A stretch of 64,000 bases of DNA from Yponomeuta sedellus (GCA_934045075.1 OW203722.1:4087264-4151263), one strand, 5' to 3'; positions 10,206 to 21,182 are shown, counted from the stretch's first letter. Numbers and translations are program-made. Notes: generated from the letters alone by a model not told the origin.

Positions 10206-11158
10206 AACATTGCTTGGAAACCATGTAATTGTATGGTGGAGAGCAGTTTAATTCTTACACTCTAGTATTTTCCTTAGTAACTGTACGTACGGATCTACAA
10301 AGAAAGGTGCAGATTCCTATAATGAGGATCACCATTGAGAACAAGGAAAATCTTTGCGTTAGGAGCAAAGTGTCTACAGTTAAATTACTATAATTACAGA
10401 AATGCGTATTACTTTAAATACATAAATGAGTATGAGTATGTATGCATACTTATTATTATTATTATTGTAAGTATGTGTGTATTTATGTATCTATGTGTAT
10501 GTATATGTGTGTGTGTTGAGGAATCTGTAATTCCTGTAACATCACTTTTTAGTGCTCATTTCAAAATGCTGTTCGATACTAAACAACAACTGAATACAGC
10601 ACTTAAGTGCAATCCCAGATGTAAGAGAGTTTAAGGAATACGGCACTCTTTTTTGTAAAAGCAAAACACTTTTGTGGCAATAACGCCAGCCATTTTTTTC
10701 TTTTCAAATTAGACGCCGGTAAAGGTCCAACTACCCATTAGTAAATAAATGTCAAAAACATTATCTCCTTTAGAGCTCTACATTTATAAAGACATAAACA
10801 AAACCGATGCCACGGACATTGCTGACTATAATTAATCCTTCGTCACCGGTAATAAGTAAGCCATGTATTCACTCGGCGATACCAACACAAAATCTTACTG
10901 TTCGATATTGGTACTTATACCTTGTGCATTTTGACTTATTTTAGTATCAGGACAGTGTTCCAATAATTGTAGCGTGTATGGATATCCCCTATTTCCCTTT
11001 TTATTCTATATTCACACTTATACCCTGCTCCATAAGAACCACTACGGCATAGCTGGCACTGATTGCCACCGTAGTGAACAGCCGACCTACTGAGAATGTG
11101 TCCGAGATCAATTACTGTGACTGAGACTGTTCGTAAGTAGCTTTTGCCTGTGACTTCA
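10206..11158. other. No recognised gene; short GT-rich stretch
   Basis: Open frames of up to about 100 codons show no family motif. Bases 10430-10520 are low-complexity TATT/GTAT/GTGT sequence. The open frame near 10936-11319 runs into the inverted repeat below and is not supported as a gene. Confidence 0.35.
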
Positions 11159-11369
11159 TCCACATGGATGCTACCTCTTCTCCCGTCATCGTTGCGAATT
11201 AAAATATAAGCTTGCAAGCACAAAATATTTATCAAAAATCGGTTTTTAAGTAACCCACTGACGAAGTACCTACTAGTATTAGCTCGCCTCTGTACGAGTA
11301 CAAACCCCTTTTTGTGCAATAAAGAATGTTTGAATTGAAGAACCCAAAATCTATGATATGTATTATTAA

Positions 11370-11555
11370 TATATTTTTATTTTTAATGCACTAACCCGTG
11401 CTAAGGACAATTTGATATGATATGTTGTCAAGCGCCTACGTGTTATCATAATAATAATTACGCCTACGTGTTATTATGATAACACGTAGGCGCTTGACAA
11501 CATATCATATCAAATTGTCCTTACCACGGGTTAGTGCATTAAAAATAAAAATATA
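11370..11555. repeat. Foldback element bounded by T-family 3' termini
   Basis: Arms 11370-11454 and 11471-11555 (85 bp each) are reverse complements with about one mismatch. Each arm begins with the T-family terminus (ATTTTTATTTTTAATGCAC, hairpin, CTAAGGACAATTT). The inner part (TGATATGATATG, CGCCTACGTGTTAT) is unrelated to the T monomer and has no tRNA-like domain. I found no convincing target-site duplication. Confidence 0.8.
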
Positions 11556-11561
11556 AGAAGC

Positions 11562-11921
11562 GCTCGTGGCCTAGGCGAACCGAGTGATTGGAATCAATCA
11601 CATGGTTAAGCAAAAACAGGCGCGGTCAGGTACGGGATGGGCGTCCCGTGACTACCGCTAGTGGCATTTTTTCGAGCGCTTCCGTGCTTTGCAAGGCACG
11701 TTAAGCCGTTGGTGCCGGCTGTCATATAATGGCAGTCGTTAAGCCATGTCAGAGGCCTTATGGGCGGGCGGCTTGATAACTTCTGACAGTATGGCCCGCC
11801 ACTGTCTTACAATCCTCCACCAACCCGGACTTGGCCCCCGTGATGGAGTATGGCCTAACCTTTCTGCGATGCAGGAAGAGACCCGTGCCCCAGCAGTGGG
11901 GACATACAAGGGTTGATAACG
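11562..11921 (+). mobile_element. 5S-SINE, full length
   Basis: Best forward copy. The head reads GCGCTCGTGGCC, then GAGTGATTGGAATCAATCAC, GTTAAGCAAAAACAGGCGCGG and GGGATGGGCGTCCCG. Apart from small changes this follows the order of 5S rRNA internal promoter elements: GTTAAGC (box A), then GGCGCGGT, then GGATGGGTGACC (box C). The body ends in CCCCAGCAGTGGGGACATAC. Length about 360 bp, non-coding. A 5S-derived SINE is inferred from this resemblance. Confidence 0.7.
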
Positions 11922-12144
11922 TAGATTTTGGGTTCTTCAATTCAAACATTCTTTATTGCACAAAAAGGGGTTTGTACAGAGGCGAGCTAATAGTAGTAGG
12001 TACTTCGTCAGTGGGTTACTTAAAAACCGATTTTTGATAAATATTTTGTGCTTGCAAGCTTATATTTTAATTCGCAACGATGACTGGAGAAGAGGTAGCA
12101 TCCATGTGGACGAATAATAATAATAATAATTATTATTAATACTT

Positions 12145-12240
12145 TATTGTACCATAAAATCGTACAATGCGGTGAACTTAATGCCATAAGCATTTTCTAC
12201 CAGTCAACCGCAGGAGGTAACGAAAAAGGCGTCCCAAAAA
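12145..12240 (-). repeat. LINE 3' UTR-like fragment
   Basis: TTTATTGTACCATAAAATCG followed by CTTAATGCCATAAGC and CTACCAGTCAACCGC looks like the reverse complement of a retrotransposon 3' end with its polyadenylation signal. The remaining DNA up to 12980 shows nothing recognisable. Confidence 0.4.
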
Positions 12241-12984
12241 AAGGAAAAAGAAAAACAATATAGTAAAATGGTGTAGTTAAATAAACTATATACTTACACA
12301 TATAATACACTAAACATATATATTAAAATAATAGTATATAAATATAATAATCTGTTTTGTTTGAAAATATCTCGAAAAGTACAATATATTTATTCATTGT
12401 TCAGCTTGATATTAGCTTACATCAAGAATTTTATTACAAAATGTAATCAAATAACGATATTACATTAATAAGCACCTACTTAATATAAAAAATATCTACA
12501 ATCTGGTTTTGGTTTGAATATACAAACACACTTCCGTTACAGTTTTTTCTCAGTGTAGATATGGAGGACCAGTTAATTCCACGGTTCGACATTTGGCCAC
12601 GAGTTGGTCTCCTTCTCTTGAAAGTAATGAACTCATGTGCGTTCAAGTGATCTTTTGACGAGGTCGCCAACTCGTCTGTTTGCATCCACAGCACTGCCGG
12701 ATTGTGACGCTTTGCATACGCACCGTGGCAACAATTTTTTGCAAATAAACAGGTAAAAACTAGATCCTTTAACTGACATTTTTTATATGTAAGTATTTAT
12801 TTAAGTATTCTTTTAGAACGACACACCAACGCTTGTGCCAGATAACATTAAAGATGACAGAATAACATTATGATCGAAATTCGCAATTTTTAGACATCAC
12901 ATCACAGTCTGAATGAAATAAATTACTTAGGTCTATGTTAAATTAATTGTATATGTCATATAGGAGTTTTGAATCGATCGATGT

Positions 12985-13215
12985 CAACCCTTGTATGTCC
13001 CCACTGCTGGGGCACGGGTCTTTTCCTGCATCGCAGGAAGGTTTGGCCATACACCACGGGGGCCAAATCCGGGTTGGTGGAGGACTGAAGACAGTGGCGG
13101 GTTTTACTGTCAGAAGTTATCAAGTCAACTGTAAGGCCTCTGACATGGCGTAACGACTGCCATTACATGACAGCCGGCACCAACGGCTTAACGTGCCTTG
13201 CGAAGCGCGGAGTTT
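12985..13215 (-). mobile_element. 5S-SINE, 5' truncated
   Basis: On the minus strand the copy keeps the 3' two-thirds (GCACGTTAAGCCGTTGG to CCAGCAGTGGGGACATAC) and lacks the 5S-like head. Confidence 0.7.
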
Positions 13216-13279
13216 AGACATCACAATAAATACAAGCACATTCATAAAATGATTACCTAGAATTTTAATTAATAAGGAT

Positions 13280-13588
13280 TTTTATGTAGCTAATAAAAAT
13301 CCCACTGCAGGGCACAGGTCTTCTCTCAGAAAGAGAGTACGGACTTAATAACCACGCGTGCCCACCGCGGATTGGCAATTTCAAGCGGTGAGGTAATTGA
13401 ACTCTCTAGATGCTCAGGTTTCCTCACGATGTTTTCCTTCACTGTTCCACCGTGTAGTATGGGTACTATAACTTTACAAATGAACGTAACTTTGCAAAAC
13501 AAAATCATATATGCCCGCACTGGGAATCGAACCTGTGTCTCTCGCTTCCGAGTCCATTGTTCTACCCACTGGGGTTCCGACCGCTGTA
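13280..13588 (-). mobile_element. SINE family C, tRNA-headed, best copy
   Basis: On the minus strand it begins with a tRNA-like head: CCCAGTGGGTAGAAC as A box and GGTTCGATTCCCAGTG as B box. The body contains GGAAAACATCGTGAGGAAAC and ATTGCCAATCCGCGGTGGGC, and it ends at CTCTTTCTGAGAGAAGACC and CCCTGCAGTGGG. Length about 310 bp, non-coding. Transcription by RNA polymerase III is inferred from the boxes. Confidence 0.65.
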
Positions 13589-13598
13589 AGTAACTTAA

Positions 13599-13777
13599 TC
13601 TATAATATAAAATGAATCGCTGAATGTGTTGGTAAGCGCAAATCTCGAGAGCAGCTGAAACGATTTCGCGAATTCTTTTTTAGAATATTCCTTGAAGTAC
13701 GAGGATGGTCCTTACGGAGCGAAAAAAAAATTAAAGAATCGACAGTTAGGCGGTACGAAGTTCGCTGGATCAGCTAG
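13599..13777 (+). mobile_element. Non-autonomous Helitron-like element
   Basis: Begins with TC (TCTATAATATAAAATGAATC), ends GGATCAGCTAG and sits between A (13598) and T (13778), as Helitrons do. A GC-rich potential hairpin (GGCGGTACGAAGTTCGC) precedes the CTAG. About 180 bp, no coding capacity. It is a different subfamily from 4412-4610. Confidence 0.7.
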
Positions 13778-14124
13778 TAAGGAATAATTTTATTGAAGAA
13801 TTTACAGAGAAGTTTCAAGCTCCTTTTCTAGTTTTCAAGGCCGTAATTTTCACTGAATAAACGCTAGATTGGTGTTACAAGACTAATATTTAAGACCTGA
13901 TATAGCGCGCATAATAATGCTTTAAGCTGTTTTTTTTTTATTTCCTGTATTGGCCTTGACTTTCAATTTTAATAGCATTTTATAAAGACTATTTTAAGGT
14001 TATATATAACGAAGGCCACTACAGTTTTATAAAATTCGCAAACTACTATGTCACTTACCTGTTTATTTTTTAGTTTATTTCTTGTACGTTATTTGTGATT
14101 TGTATTGTTTTCATTATATTTGAA

Positions 14125-14312
14125 TGCCTCGGTGGTCTGGCGGTATCACTTCTGAGTACAATTCTAGAGGTCGTGGATTCGATTCCCACTGGGGACCGCC
14201 GTACATTTGTACAAATAGCCTCAATCTAGGTGTATTTCTTGCCTGGTTGTAATGTTCTTGCCTAGTTTGGGACCGAGACAAGTGATTGTGTTATGTAGAG
14301 TAATAATAATAC
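14125..14312 (+). mobile_element. tRNA-headed SINE (S1)
   Basis: Starts with GCCTCGGTGGTCTGGCGG, an A box-like sequence, and has B box GGATTCGATTCCCACTGGG. The body GCCGTACATTTGTACAAATAG leads to an AATAATAAT tail. The same body recurs at 42595-42730. Confidence 0.6.
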
Positions 14313-15025
14313 TAACATTTACATAAAGGCACATACATTGCTTCGAAGTGTAAGTTAAGTGAGAAGTTTCACGTATTTTCTTCCTTAATTCGAAATGTGA
14401 TACATACATAAATGTGATACAGTGACTGGTAACGTAACAAAACAGGCTGCACATGTGTAGGGGTTGATGTGCTGTTGGATGTACTCCATTAATCTCATCC
14501 TTAATTGGTGTTAGAAGTATCTAACTATCTTAGTTCTTCATTTTTCATGTTATTGACTTTGTATAAGTTTACAGAAAACGTCACTGGTTGTACAAATACA
14601 TACCTACACATGCACTTAAGAATTTTTTGACCTGAAACTATATTGTACTATTGTTTGTTTTCTTTCAATAAATAAAACTAAAATGGAATAAATACATACA
14701 CAATACTAAGCCTCATGTTTTAAATTTAGACTTACTCCTCTATCTCGGAGGTGCATGCAGAGGATCGAAAGTATCGAACGAAATAATAAACTATTTCAAG
14801 TGTTTTTTACTTTCTAAAAGCGTATTTTTGGTGAACGCAATAAAAGAAGAAACAAAACGTTCCACGCTTATTTTTAACAAACAAGTCAAAACTCAGTTGG
14901 ACCACAGTACTTACTGACATACCTACATATCGACGACTTACAGACGTTGCAAGTTAGATAAAAGCTTTGAAAATACACTGTCGTAGCTAAAACGCTTAGG
15001 TTAATGATCCTAGTACTCGTCGTCG
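14313..15025. other. No recognised feature
   Basis: AT-rich sequence; scattered short open frames show no motif. Confidence 0.35.
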
Positions 15026-15029
15026 TCCT

Positions 15030-15075
15030 CGTCAGGCTATACTAGTCCACTGCTGGACATAGCCCTCCCCAAACG
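15030..15075 (-). mobile_element. RTE 3' end fragment
   Basis: AGGCTATACTAGTCCACTGC and TGGACATAGCCCTCCCC are the reverse complement of the RTE/family B 3' end. Confidence 0.6.
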
Positions 15076-15294
15076 AGCGTAGTAGGTACTCGTACTTCAA
15101 ATTATTTTAAATTATTATTAGAAGGGATTATTTTATTTTGAAGTAACTCTTTGTCACACTGCAAAAAAGCATTACTTATACTAGAGCTATTATTCTTAAT
15201 GTGGGCTGATTATAGATTACTCTTAAAGATCCTGTAATTGTGTTCTTTCTATTTAAAATACGCGAGCAAAAGGGTTGACAGAAGTATAAACAAG

Positions 15295-15445
15295 GTCCCG
15301 GGTTCGAATCCCGGCTGGAAACAAAAAAAAAAAAAAGTCCAGGTCTTGGATGTTTACATGTTTGTGATGTCGTTGTTTCTGGTTCCCACGACACAGGGTA
15401 TCCTAGTGTGGGGCCAGAAGCAATGTATGTGCCTGTATGTAAATG
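15295..15445 (+). mobile_element. tRNA-like SINE fragment (S1-related)
   Basis: GTCCCGGGTTCGAATCCCGG is a perfect B box arm, followed by an A-run and a body (GTTCCCACGACACAGGGTAT) related to the 3' part of 42595-42730. The 5' half of the tRNA-like head is missing. A TGTTA-type tail follows. Confidence 0.5.
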
Positions 15446-15773
15446 TTATGTTATTGTTATGTTATCTTATGCTTAATTTATAATTAGTTCCTCGACAAAA
15501 CTAATTGAGTTTCTGCACGGAAAATCTCTATTCAGCCACCAACCAAGAGGAAAAAACTGATTTTCCCATAATAATTATCTTGACCTGTTGGCAAATGTTG
15601 CTTTTTGCAAGTTATTTACTCACTGGAAAATTATGGGTTCAAGTGACTGGCGCAATCGCGCGGTCAAGGTTAAAAATTACCGATATCACAGATTCATTGC
15701 ATTTTGCAATAATTACCATCATTTTGTTACCACGTCAGATTGCAAAGATCGTCTATTTAAAATCATTCCGTGA

Positions 15774-16373
15774 TTTAAAAACCTATTTAGAGGCTAAAAA
15801 TTTCACCCATGCCGGGATTCGAACCCGCAACCTCTGGCTATCCGTACCAGCGCTATACCAATTGAGCCAATGGGCGACTCACGGCATCAGTGAAATTTCG
15901 AACCTCTTTACAATATTCTCTGTATTACGTACAGGCAGCGACATCTGACTTAAGCAAATTGCATTACTTACAGCCCCGACTACCTACTTTGCAGTTAGGT
16001 TTAACATCGGAACGATATCACTGTACTCACATGATTACACTATTTTTATTTTTAATGCACTAACCCTTTTAATGAGTACAGTGATATCGTTCCGATGTTA
16101 AACCTAACTGCAAAGTAGGTAGTCGGGGCTGTAAGTAATGCAATTTGCTTAAGTCAGATGTCGCTGCCTGTACGTAATACAGAGAATATTGTAAAGAGGT
16201 TCGAAATTTCACTGATGCCGTGAGTCGCCCATTGGCTAAATTGGTAGAGCGCTGGTACGGATAGCCAGAGGTTGCGGGTTCGAATCCCGGCATGGGTGAA
16301 ATTTTTAGCCTCTAAATAGGTTTTTAAATTTGTTCCTTAGCACGGGTTAGTGCATTAAAAATAAAAATAGTGT
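15774..16373 (+). mobile_element. T-family inverted dimer
   Basis: The 13-bp duplication AATCATTCCGTGA flanks the whole structure (15761-15773 and 16374-16386). Bases 15774-16066 are a nearly full monomer on the minus strand. Bases 16067-16373 are a nearly full monomer on the plus strand, ending in the hairpin and A-rich 3' end. The halves meet at the hairpin terminus of the left copy. Two unit lengths in opposite polarity between one duplication means they inserted together. Confidence 0.85.
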
Positions 16374-16489
16374 AATCATTCCGTGACTCAATCTGCTGCA
16401 TACGTTTTGCATCAGTTATACCAAATTTAGTTATTATGTCAGATAAGAGAAATAAATTAAAAATGCAATATGGAAATCACATTATGTCA

Positions 16490-16680
16490 TTATAATATTA
16501 TAAAGGCGAAAGTTTGTGAGTGTCACTGTTTGTTACTTTTTCAAGTCCAAACGGCTGGAGAGGTTTTAATAAAATATAGTATGGAGTTAACTGACACCCT
16601 GGATCATTTAACTGCGGGAAAATATCTTATTCCGATGGGAAAATCGATAAACCGCGGGTAACACCGCGGGGCACAGCTAG
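16490..16680 (+). mobile_element. Non-autonomous Helitron-like element
   Basis: Same family as 4412-4610. It has the intact terminal hairpin CCGCGG-GTAACA-CCGCGG (16652-16669), then GGCACAG and CTAG at 16677-16680, followed by T. No coding capacity. Confidence 0.7.
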
Positions 16681-16727
16681 TGTGCGAGTATGTTCTCTAC
16701 TATCAATGCTAATTTGCCCACGTTACT

Positions 16728-16875
16728 TTGTCCTTCTTCTTCTTCTTCAGGCTATATTATGTAGTCCACTGCTGGACATAGCCCTCCCCTAATGAGAGCC
16801 ATAGCGCAAGGTTGTGCCATCATTGGGGGTAATGCCTATAATCCCCACGCTGGGCATGCGGGTTGGGGATCTTTG
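16728..16875 (-). mobile_element. Family B (RTE-tailed) fragment
   Basis: The TTCTTCTTCTTCAGGC tail, then AGTCCACTGCTGGACATAGC and CCCCACGCTGGGCATGCGGG: the 3' half of family B on the minus strand. Confidence 0.65.
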
Positions 16876-16984
16876 GGGGACTTTGTCCTTAATTTAATGT
16901 AATTAACGAATGAATATCGTGGTTTTCATTACATTCTGTCGTTCGTCTTCAAAGATTTGTTTACCAACTACTATTTAATTACCT

Positions 16985-17160
16985 ATAGTAGCAATACCAC
17001 TCGCTAACTATGAAGGAAAGCATCATGAGGAAACCTAAGTGTCTGAGATATTCAAATACCTCAGCACATGAAAATACCAATCCACGGTGGGCAGGCGTGG
17101 TAATTAAGCCCATACTGTCTCTCTAGAAGAAAGCCTGTACACTGAAGTTGGTCTTTTAGA
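16985..17160 (+). mobile_element. SINE family C fragment
   Basis: Forward body of family C: GGAAAGCATCATGAGGAAACC, CCACGGTGGGCAGGCGTGG, and TCTCTCTAGAAGAAAGCCTG. The tRNA-like head is missing. Confidence 0.55.
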
Positions 17161-17871
17161 GGCTGAGTAAAAAATACCTAAACTCCTTAGTCCCCACGTT
17201 AAAATCTTACTCTGCAATTGCTTTCAGATATTTAAAGAATGGATAAATTTTCATAAATGTGCCTTTCAATCTAACCTATAAGTAACCAGTACCTACGTTA
17301 GTAATGTCGACTGTAACGAAATGTCAATTATTAATGTAATTATATTATTAATGTACTTGTTCTAGGTTGGTTGGCTGCTACAAATTTACGGCAAAAAATT
17401 AATCGTTTTTATAACATTATTAGTGTTAATTTTGTCGCGAATTGGGGTACAGTTCTCCTTTTACATTTTAAACAATCCGGTGTATAATGTCATGTCCTTT
17501 TATGAAAATAATTAAACTTCTTCGACCTATGGGCCTAAAGATTTTAAGACAACTTGTTTTTCGGCACGCAGGGACTAATTAATGTCAGTGAAGCGAAAGA
17601 GTATGTCAGGACATCAGGGCCTCGATTCTGTTAGTGCGTTATAATACAGGTATACGATCAGGTCACGTGACCTGGGAGCTAGTTTCTAAAGTGCCTATTT
17701 GTTCAATAGAGTCATATTAGTCCGGTAATGGTAGTTTTCATACTCATTCATACTTCGATAGTCTAGTAACCAATCGCATTGCAATGGTATAACCCGTGCT
17801 AATTAACTCGACGGTTCGCGCGATTCGATCTTCTTCGCGAGAGATACCTATTTAATTTGATGCCCGTTTTT
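17161..17871. other. No recognised feature
   Basis: No gene, repeat or motif that I can support. Confidence 0.35.
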
Positions 17872-17998
17872 TACTGCTTCCCCGACTCTCCAAGGTTTGC
17901 TGGAAGAAATCTCTTACAGAGATAAGCTCGCCTTGGTACATGTTATTTCTTACACAATGTCCTATTTAATGTTTCGTGTACAATAAAGTATAATTTGC
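17872..17998 (+). mobile_element. LINE 3' UTR, family D
   Basis: CCGACTCTCCAAGGTTTGC, TTACAGAGATAAGCTCGCC and GTTTCGTGTACAATAAAG recur at 46487, 60955 and 62200 (forward) and at 23318, 40945 and 44165 (reverse). A fixed 3' end with an AATAAAG signal and variable 5' truncation indicates LINE tails. The clade is unknown. Confidence 0.6.
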
Positions 17999-18000
17999 GC

Positions 18001-18130
18001 GGGTTATACCCCTGGAATGACATTGCATAAATGCTTTGTAGACTACCAAATTGAAGCAAATAATAAGCACTGTCGTATCTTATACTATTCTATTGAAAAC
18101 TACATATGTAAGTAATAGACTCTGGGGCCT
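18001..18130 (+). repeat. Interspersed repeat, paired with 741-885
   Basis: Same sequence and orientation as 741-885 (TTATACCCCTGGAATGACATTG, then TTTGTAGACTACCAAATTGA). Class unknown. Confidence 0.55.
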
Positions 18131-18749
18131 GGTTTTTCGTACCATTGACACCTAGAAGATTTGACACGTGAGCGCGCTAAGACTTCATGCAGCAATGAAA
18201 TGAAAAACAGCCGTGTTCATTCATTGTATTACATTGAATTAACGAAATCTAGGTCCAGGATCGTGGCAACTGACTGATTGGCATTGGTCTCTGGCTACGC
18301 CTAGGGCAGACAGACGTGTTTATTGTAATTTTTATTATCGACATTGCGCTAACATGTCATTTATTGTAGTACTGACCAAAACCTTACTGCAGGTTTGCTA
18401 AAGGTCATTCGAATGGTGGCGTGGCGTTTATTTATTTATTTATTTACTTAAAGCACACCAACAGGTAACATACAGGTATAACATGATAGCTTAGCTTAGG
18501 GTTTATACTAGTATCTAGGGAGATAGATGACCCGCATGTCGTTCGGATCGTGTATCTCCCTCAAAAATGGTTGAGACTGATGATGGCTGAGCACTGCGTT
18601 ATGCTCGTGAACGAGTGCTGTTCGTGTGTCTGGCCGCAGCACTTATGTTTTCCTACTATTGAGACATTTGACTAATGCTTTGGCATTTAGGGTTAATGGC
18701 AATCATAAAATCTTATGAGGTATACGGAACTGATGTATTTCGTTTAAGA
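18131..18749. other. No recognised feature
   Basis: Nothing recognisable apart from a short TTTA-rich run near 18428-18450. Confidence 0.35.
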
Positions 18750-18905
18750 TGACTTGAGGAAAGAGGTCAGAGTGCCTTTTTTTTCGCTGCCTTTTTCTCC
18801 ACTACAATATGGCCCGAAGGCAGCGGCTTACATTTAACAGTGTACATTGACATTCAACAAACAGAATGGAATTTCTTTACGTTGAAATAAATTGATTTGA
18901 TTTGA
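18750..18905 (+). repeat. Interspersed repeat family G
   Basis: GACTTGAGGAAAGAGGTCAG, then CTTTTTCTCCACTACAATATG, GACATTCAACAAAC and a TTGATTTGATTTGA tail. The reverse complement is at 48045-48205. The repeated-word tail suggests a retroposed 3' end. Confidence 0.6.
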
Positions 18906-19675
18906 TTTGACACCTCCTTTTACTTATTAAATATAAATATTGTATATAAATTATTATTATTTAACATTTTATATCTGTACAAAAAGTGTTCTTTATTCTA
19001 GTCTTCTTCAATCTATTGTGCGTCTTTTTTATCGTTATATTTCATTATAGCAAAATGTCACTTGTTCACCTTCTCATGGATTGTTCTGACGCTCTCACAA
19101 AAAAGAAAATGAGCCAATACTTCTTTGCTTTTTTCCGTCAGATAAAGGTGTTCCTGTTACACACAGCTGGCACGATATACTAAGTTATTTTAAGTCAATC
19201 ACCTCACATTGGTCTACTACTTGTTTCCCCTTGCCTAATCTCAGAGTCTTTTTTATGATCGTTAGAAATGAGATAATTCTTCAAATAAGTGTATTTATAA
19301 AATTTGAAACATAATGCCTAATCTACATTTCAATACAAAGAACAAACACTATGGGAAAAACTTCGAAATTTCATAAAAATATAATCTCTTCTTGGACCAT
19401 TATCATCAGTTCTATACATTCGAAAAATACAACAGCTGATATTTTTTGCGATTTATTTTTCATGAATAGACGAATTCATAATAACGAGTAGAACCCCCTA
19501 TTGTTATGTATATGATGCTTATGTTACACCCTGTATAGCGAGATTGGAGTGACAGTGAGGTCGAAACTAGAGTGACAGTGAGGTCCGGTGAATTGTAGGC
19601 TTCTGTTGCAAATCTCTGTGGCGGGGTGACGAGAATAGCCAAGGACGGCAAGGAATAATAATTATAAGTGATTTT
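18906..19675. other. No recognised feature
   Basis: Short open frames only (for example near 18986-19183), with no family motif. Confidence 0.35.
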
Positions 19676-19815
19676 ATTCATAAAGATGATACGTTACACT
19701 TAGCGTCAAGGTTTGCTTTAATTTAGTACAAAATAATATGAGTGAATATGCTAAGATTTTGAGCCTCTGTTTCCTATACCTAAGAGGGAATAGACCCCGT
19801 AGCTTTGGGTAAGCA
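19676..19815 (-). repeat. Interspersed repeat family H
   Basis: The reverse complement of this stretch matches 54030-54190: AAGATGATACGTTACACTTAGC against AAGATGATACATTACACTTAGC, with further shared blocks around GAATATGCTAAGAT and GGGTAAGCAG. Class unknown. Confidence 0.6.
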
Positions 19816-19949
19816 GCAGTAGGTACCTATGTAGCCACTTTTACTCCAAATACTAGCAACGGTCAATGGCGCACCCTGTGCCATTTTATCTCACATCTTT
19901 TCGTTGTCATTAGGTAATACGTAGAAGCGATCTCATTTACCCTTCCCTT

Positions 19950-20245
19950 TCTTCTTAAGGCTATATTAGTTCACTGCTGGACATAGCCCTCCTCTAATGA
20001 GCTCCATAGGCAAGGTTGTGCCATCCTATATTCAGATACAGAGAGATACAGATACAGAGAGGTAATGCCTATATTCCCCACGCTGGGCATGCGGGTTGGA
20101 GATCGCAGTTTGGTGAATTATATTGTACTGCAGGGGGCGCTGCTGCCCACCCCCGGTTTGTGCCCCTTAGTCGCCTTTTACGACACCACCTGCGGGAAGA
20201 ATTTGGGTTGGTGCTATTCTCTAGGCCGACACCACACATGCAGCA
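19950..20245 (-). mobile_element. Family B element, near full length
   Basis: From the tail (TTCTTCTTAAGGC, AGTTCACTGCTGGACATAGC) through CCCCACGCTGGGCATGCGGG and GTCGCCTTTTACGACACC to TCTAGGCCGACACCACAC. It shares its 3' end with the RTE LINE at 9225-9490 and may be a SINE using RTE machinery (inference). A short duplicated ATATTC/CAGATACAGAGA tract interrupts it at 20030-20065. Confidence 0.65.
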
Positions 20246-20249
20246 GAAT

Positions 20250-20734
20250 TGAATTTTATTAACTTTTTCGTATCGCTTACTTATAAAAGACGTTCTTACG
20301 TGAATGTCTTGTCAATTTAATTCAATTAAGGTGATCAAAATCTTCTTTCTTCTTTTTCAGATTGTTTGCCCACAGTTGGACGCATGCCACTATAGTGTTC
20401 CTTACCTGAAACAAAACAAAAAATATTTACAATTTCGTAAAATCGAAACCTATCCTTTGAAGAAACCACTTTCAAGGATTCTTTTGATAAATAATAAAAC
20501 GTGTACATGTCGTCAAAACACTGTGTTTATTTTAAAAACTGTAAAAATGAAAATAAAACGAAAAAGGAGACAATTTCAAGAAGGTAAAAATGTCAGTAGG
20601 TACTATTATTTCTTCAAAGTTGAAGTAGCAACTTTGACCTAAATAATCCAAAATAATCCAAAAAAATGGCTGACGTAACTTTAAAATCTGATTTAAATGT
20701 GACGGGACAGAATGAAATGGCTTTGTAAATTATA
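20250..20734. other. No recognised feature
   Basis: An open frame of 112 codons at 20304-20642 is lysine-rich and low in complexity, with no family motif. I do not call it a gene. Confidence 0.35.
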
Positions 20735-21147
20735 TTCTTTTTAACGCACTAACCCGTGCTAAGGACAATTTTAAAAACCTATTTAGAGGCTAAAAATTCC
20801 ACCCAAGCCGGGATTCGAACCCGCGACCTCTGGCTATCCGTGCCAGCGCTCTTTCCAACTGAGCTAATGGGCGCCTCACCGGCATCAGTGAAATTTCGAA
20901 CCTCTTTACAATATTCTCTGTATTACATGTATTACATGCAAATTACTTCACCCAGATGTCGCTGCGTACGCAGCGACATCTGGCTGAAGTAATTTGCATC
21001 ACTTACAGCCCCGATTACCTACTTTGCTATAGGTTTTTCGGTGAGTCGCCCATTAGCTCAGTTGAAAAGAGCGCTGGCAAGGATAGCCAGAGGTCACGGG
21101 TTCGAATCCTGGCATGGGTGGAATTTTTAGCCTCTAAATAGGTTTTA
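20735..21147 (-). mobile_element. T-family foldback element
   Basis: The left part carries the minus-strand 3' end, hairpin and tRNA-like domain. It is followed by a 32-bp perfect palindrome (20936-20967 and 20968-20999) and then a forward body and tRNA-like domain ending in TAGCCTCTAAATAGG. A partial monomer is thus joined to an inverted partial monomer. The duplication is not clear. Confidence 0.75.
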
Positions 21148-21182
21148 CAAATTGCAAATTGACATTCAGCACATAGAATGTA

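Larger units (their letters stand above)
11159..12110. repeat. Nested inverted repeat with about 190-bp arms
   Basis: Arm 11159-11353 is the reverse complement of 11922-12110 with few differences (for example a GTACGA insertion in the left arm). The arms contain a family D-like LINE 3' end, with CAATAAAG and the AGGCGAGCTA motif. The 568-bp spacer holds a T-terminus foldback and a full 5S-SINE. Confidence 0.85.

Noticed and set aside
10936..11319. 127-codon minus-strand open frame
   Set aside because: Half of it lies in one arm of an inverted repeat made of LINE 3' sequence, and no protein family motif is visible.
16034..16373. T family as a terminal-inverted-repeat DNA transposon
   Set aside because: Inverted ends appear only in inverted copies. 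Simple copies such as 24720-24917 have unlike ends, and duplication length varies.
20304..20642. 112-codon forward open frame
   Set aside because: Lysine-rich, low complexity, AT-driven codons, and no recognisable domain or neighbouring exon.
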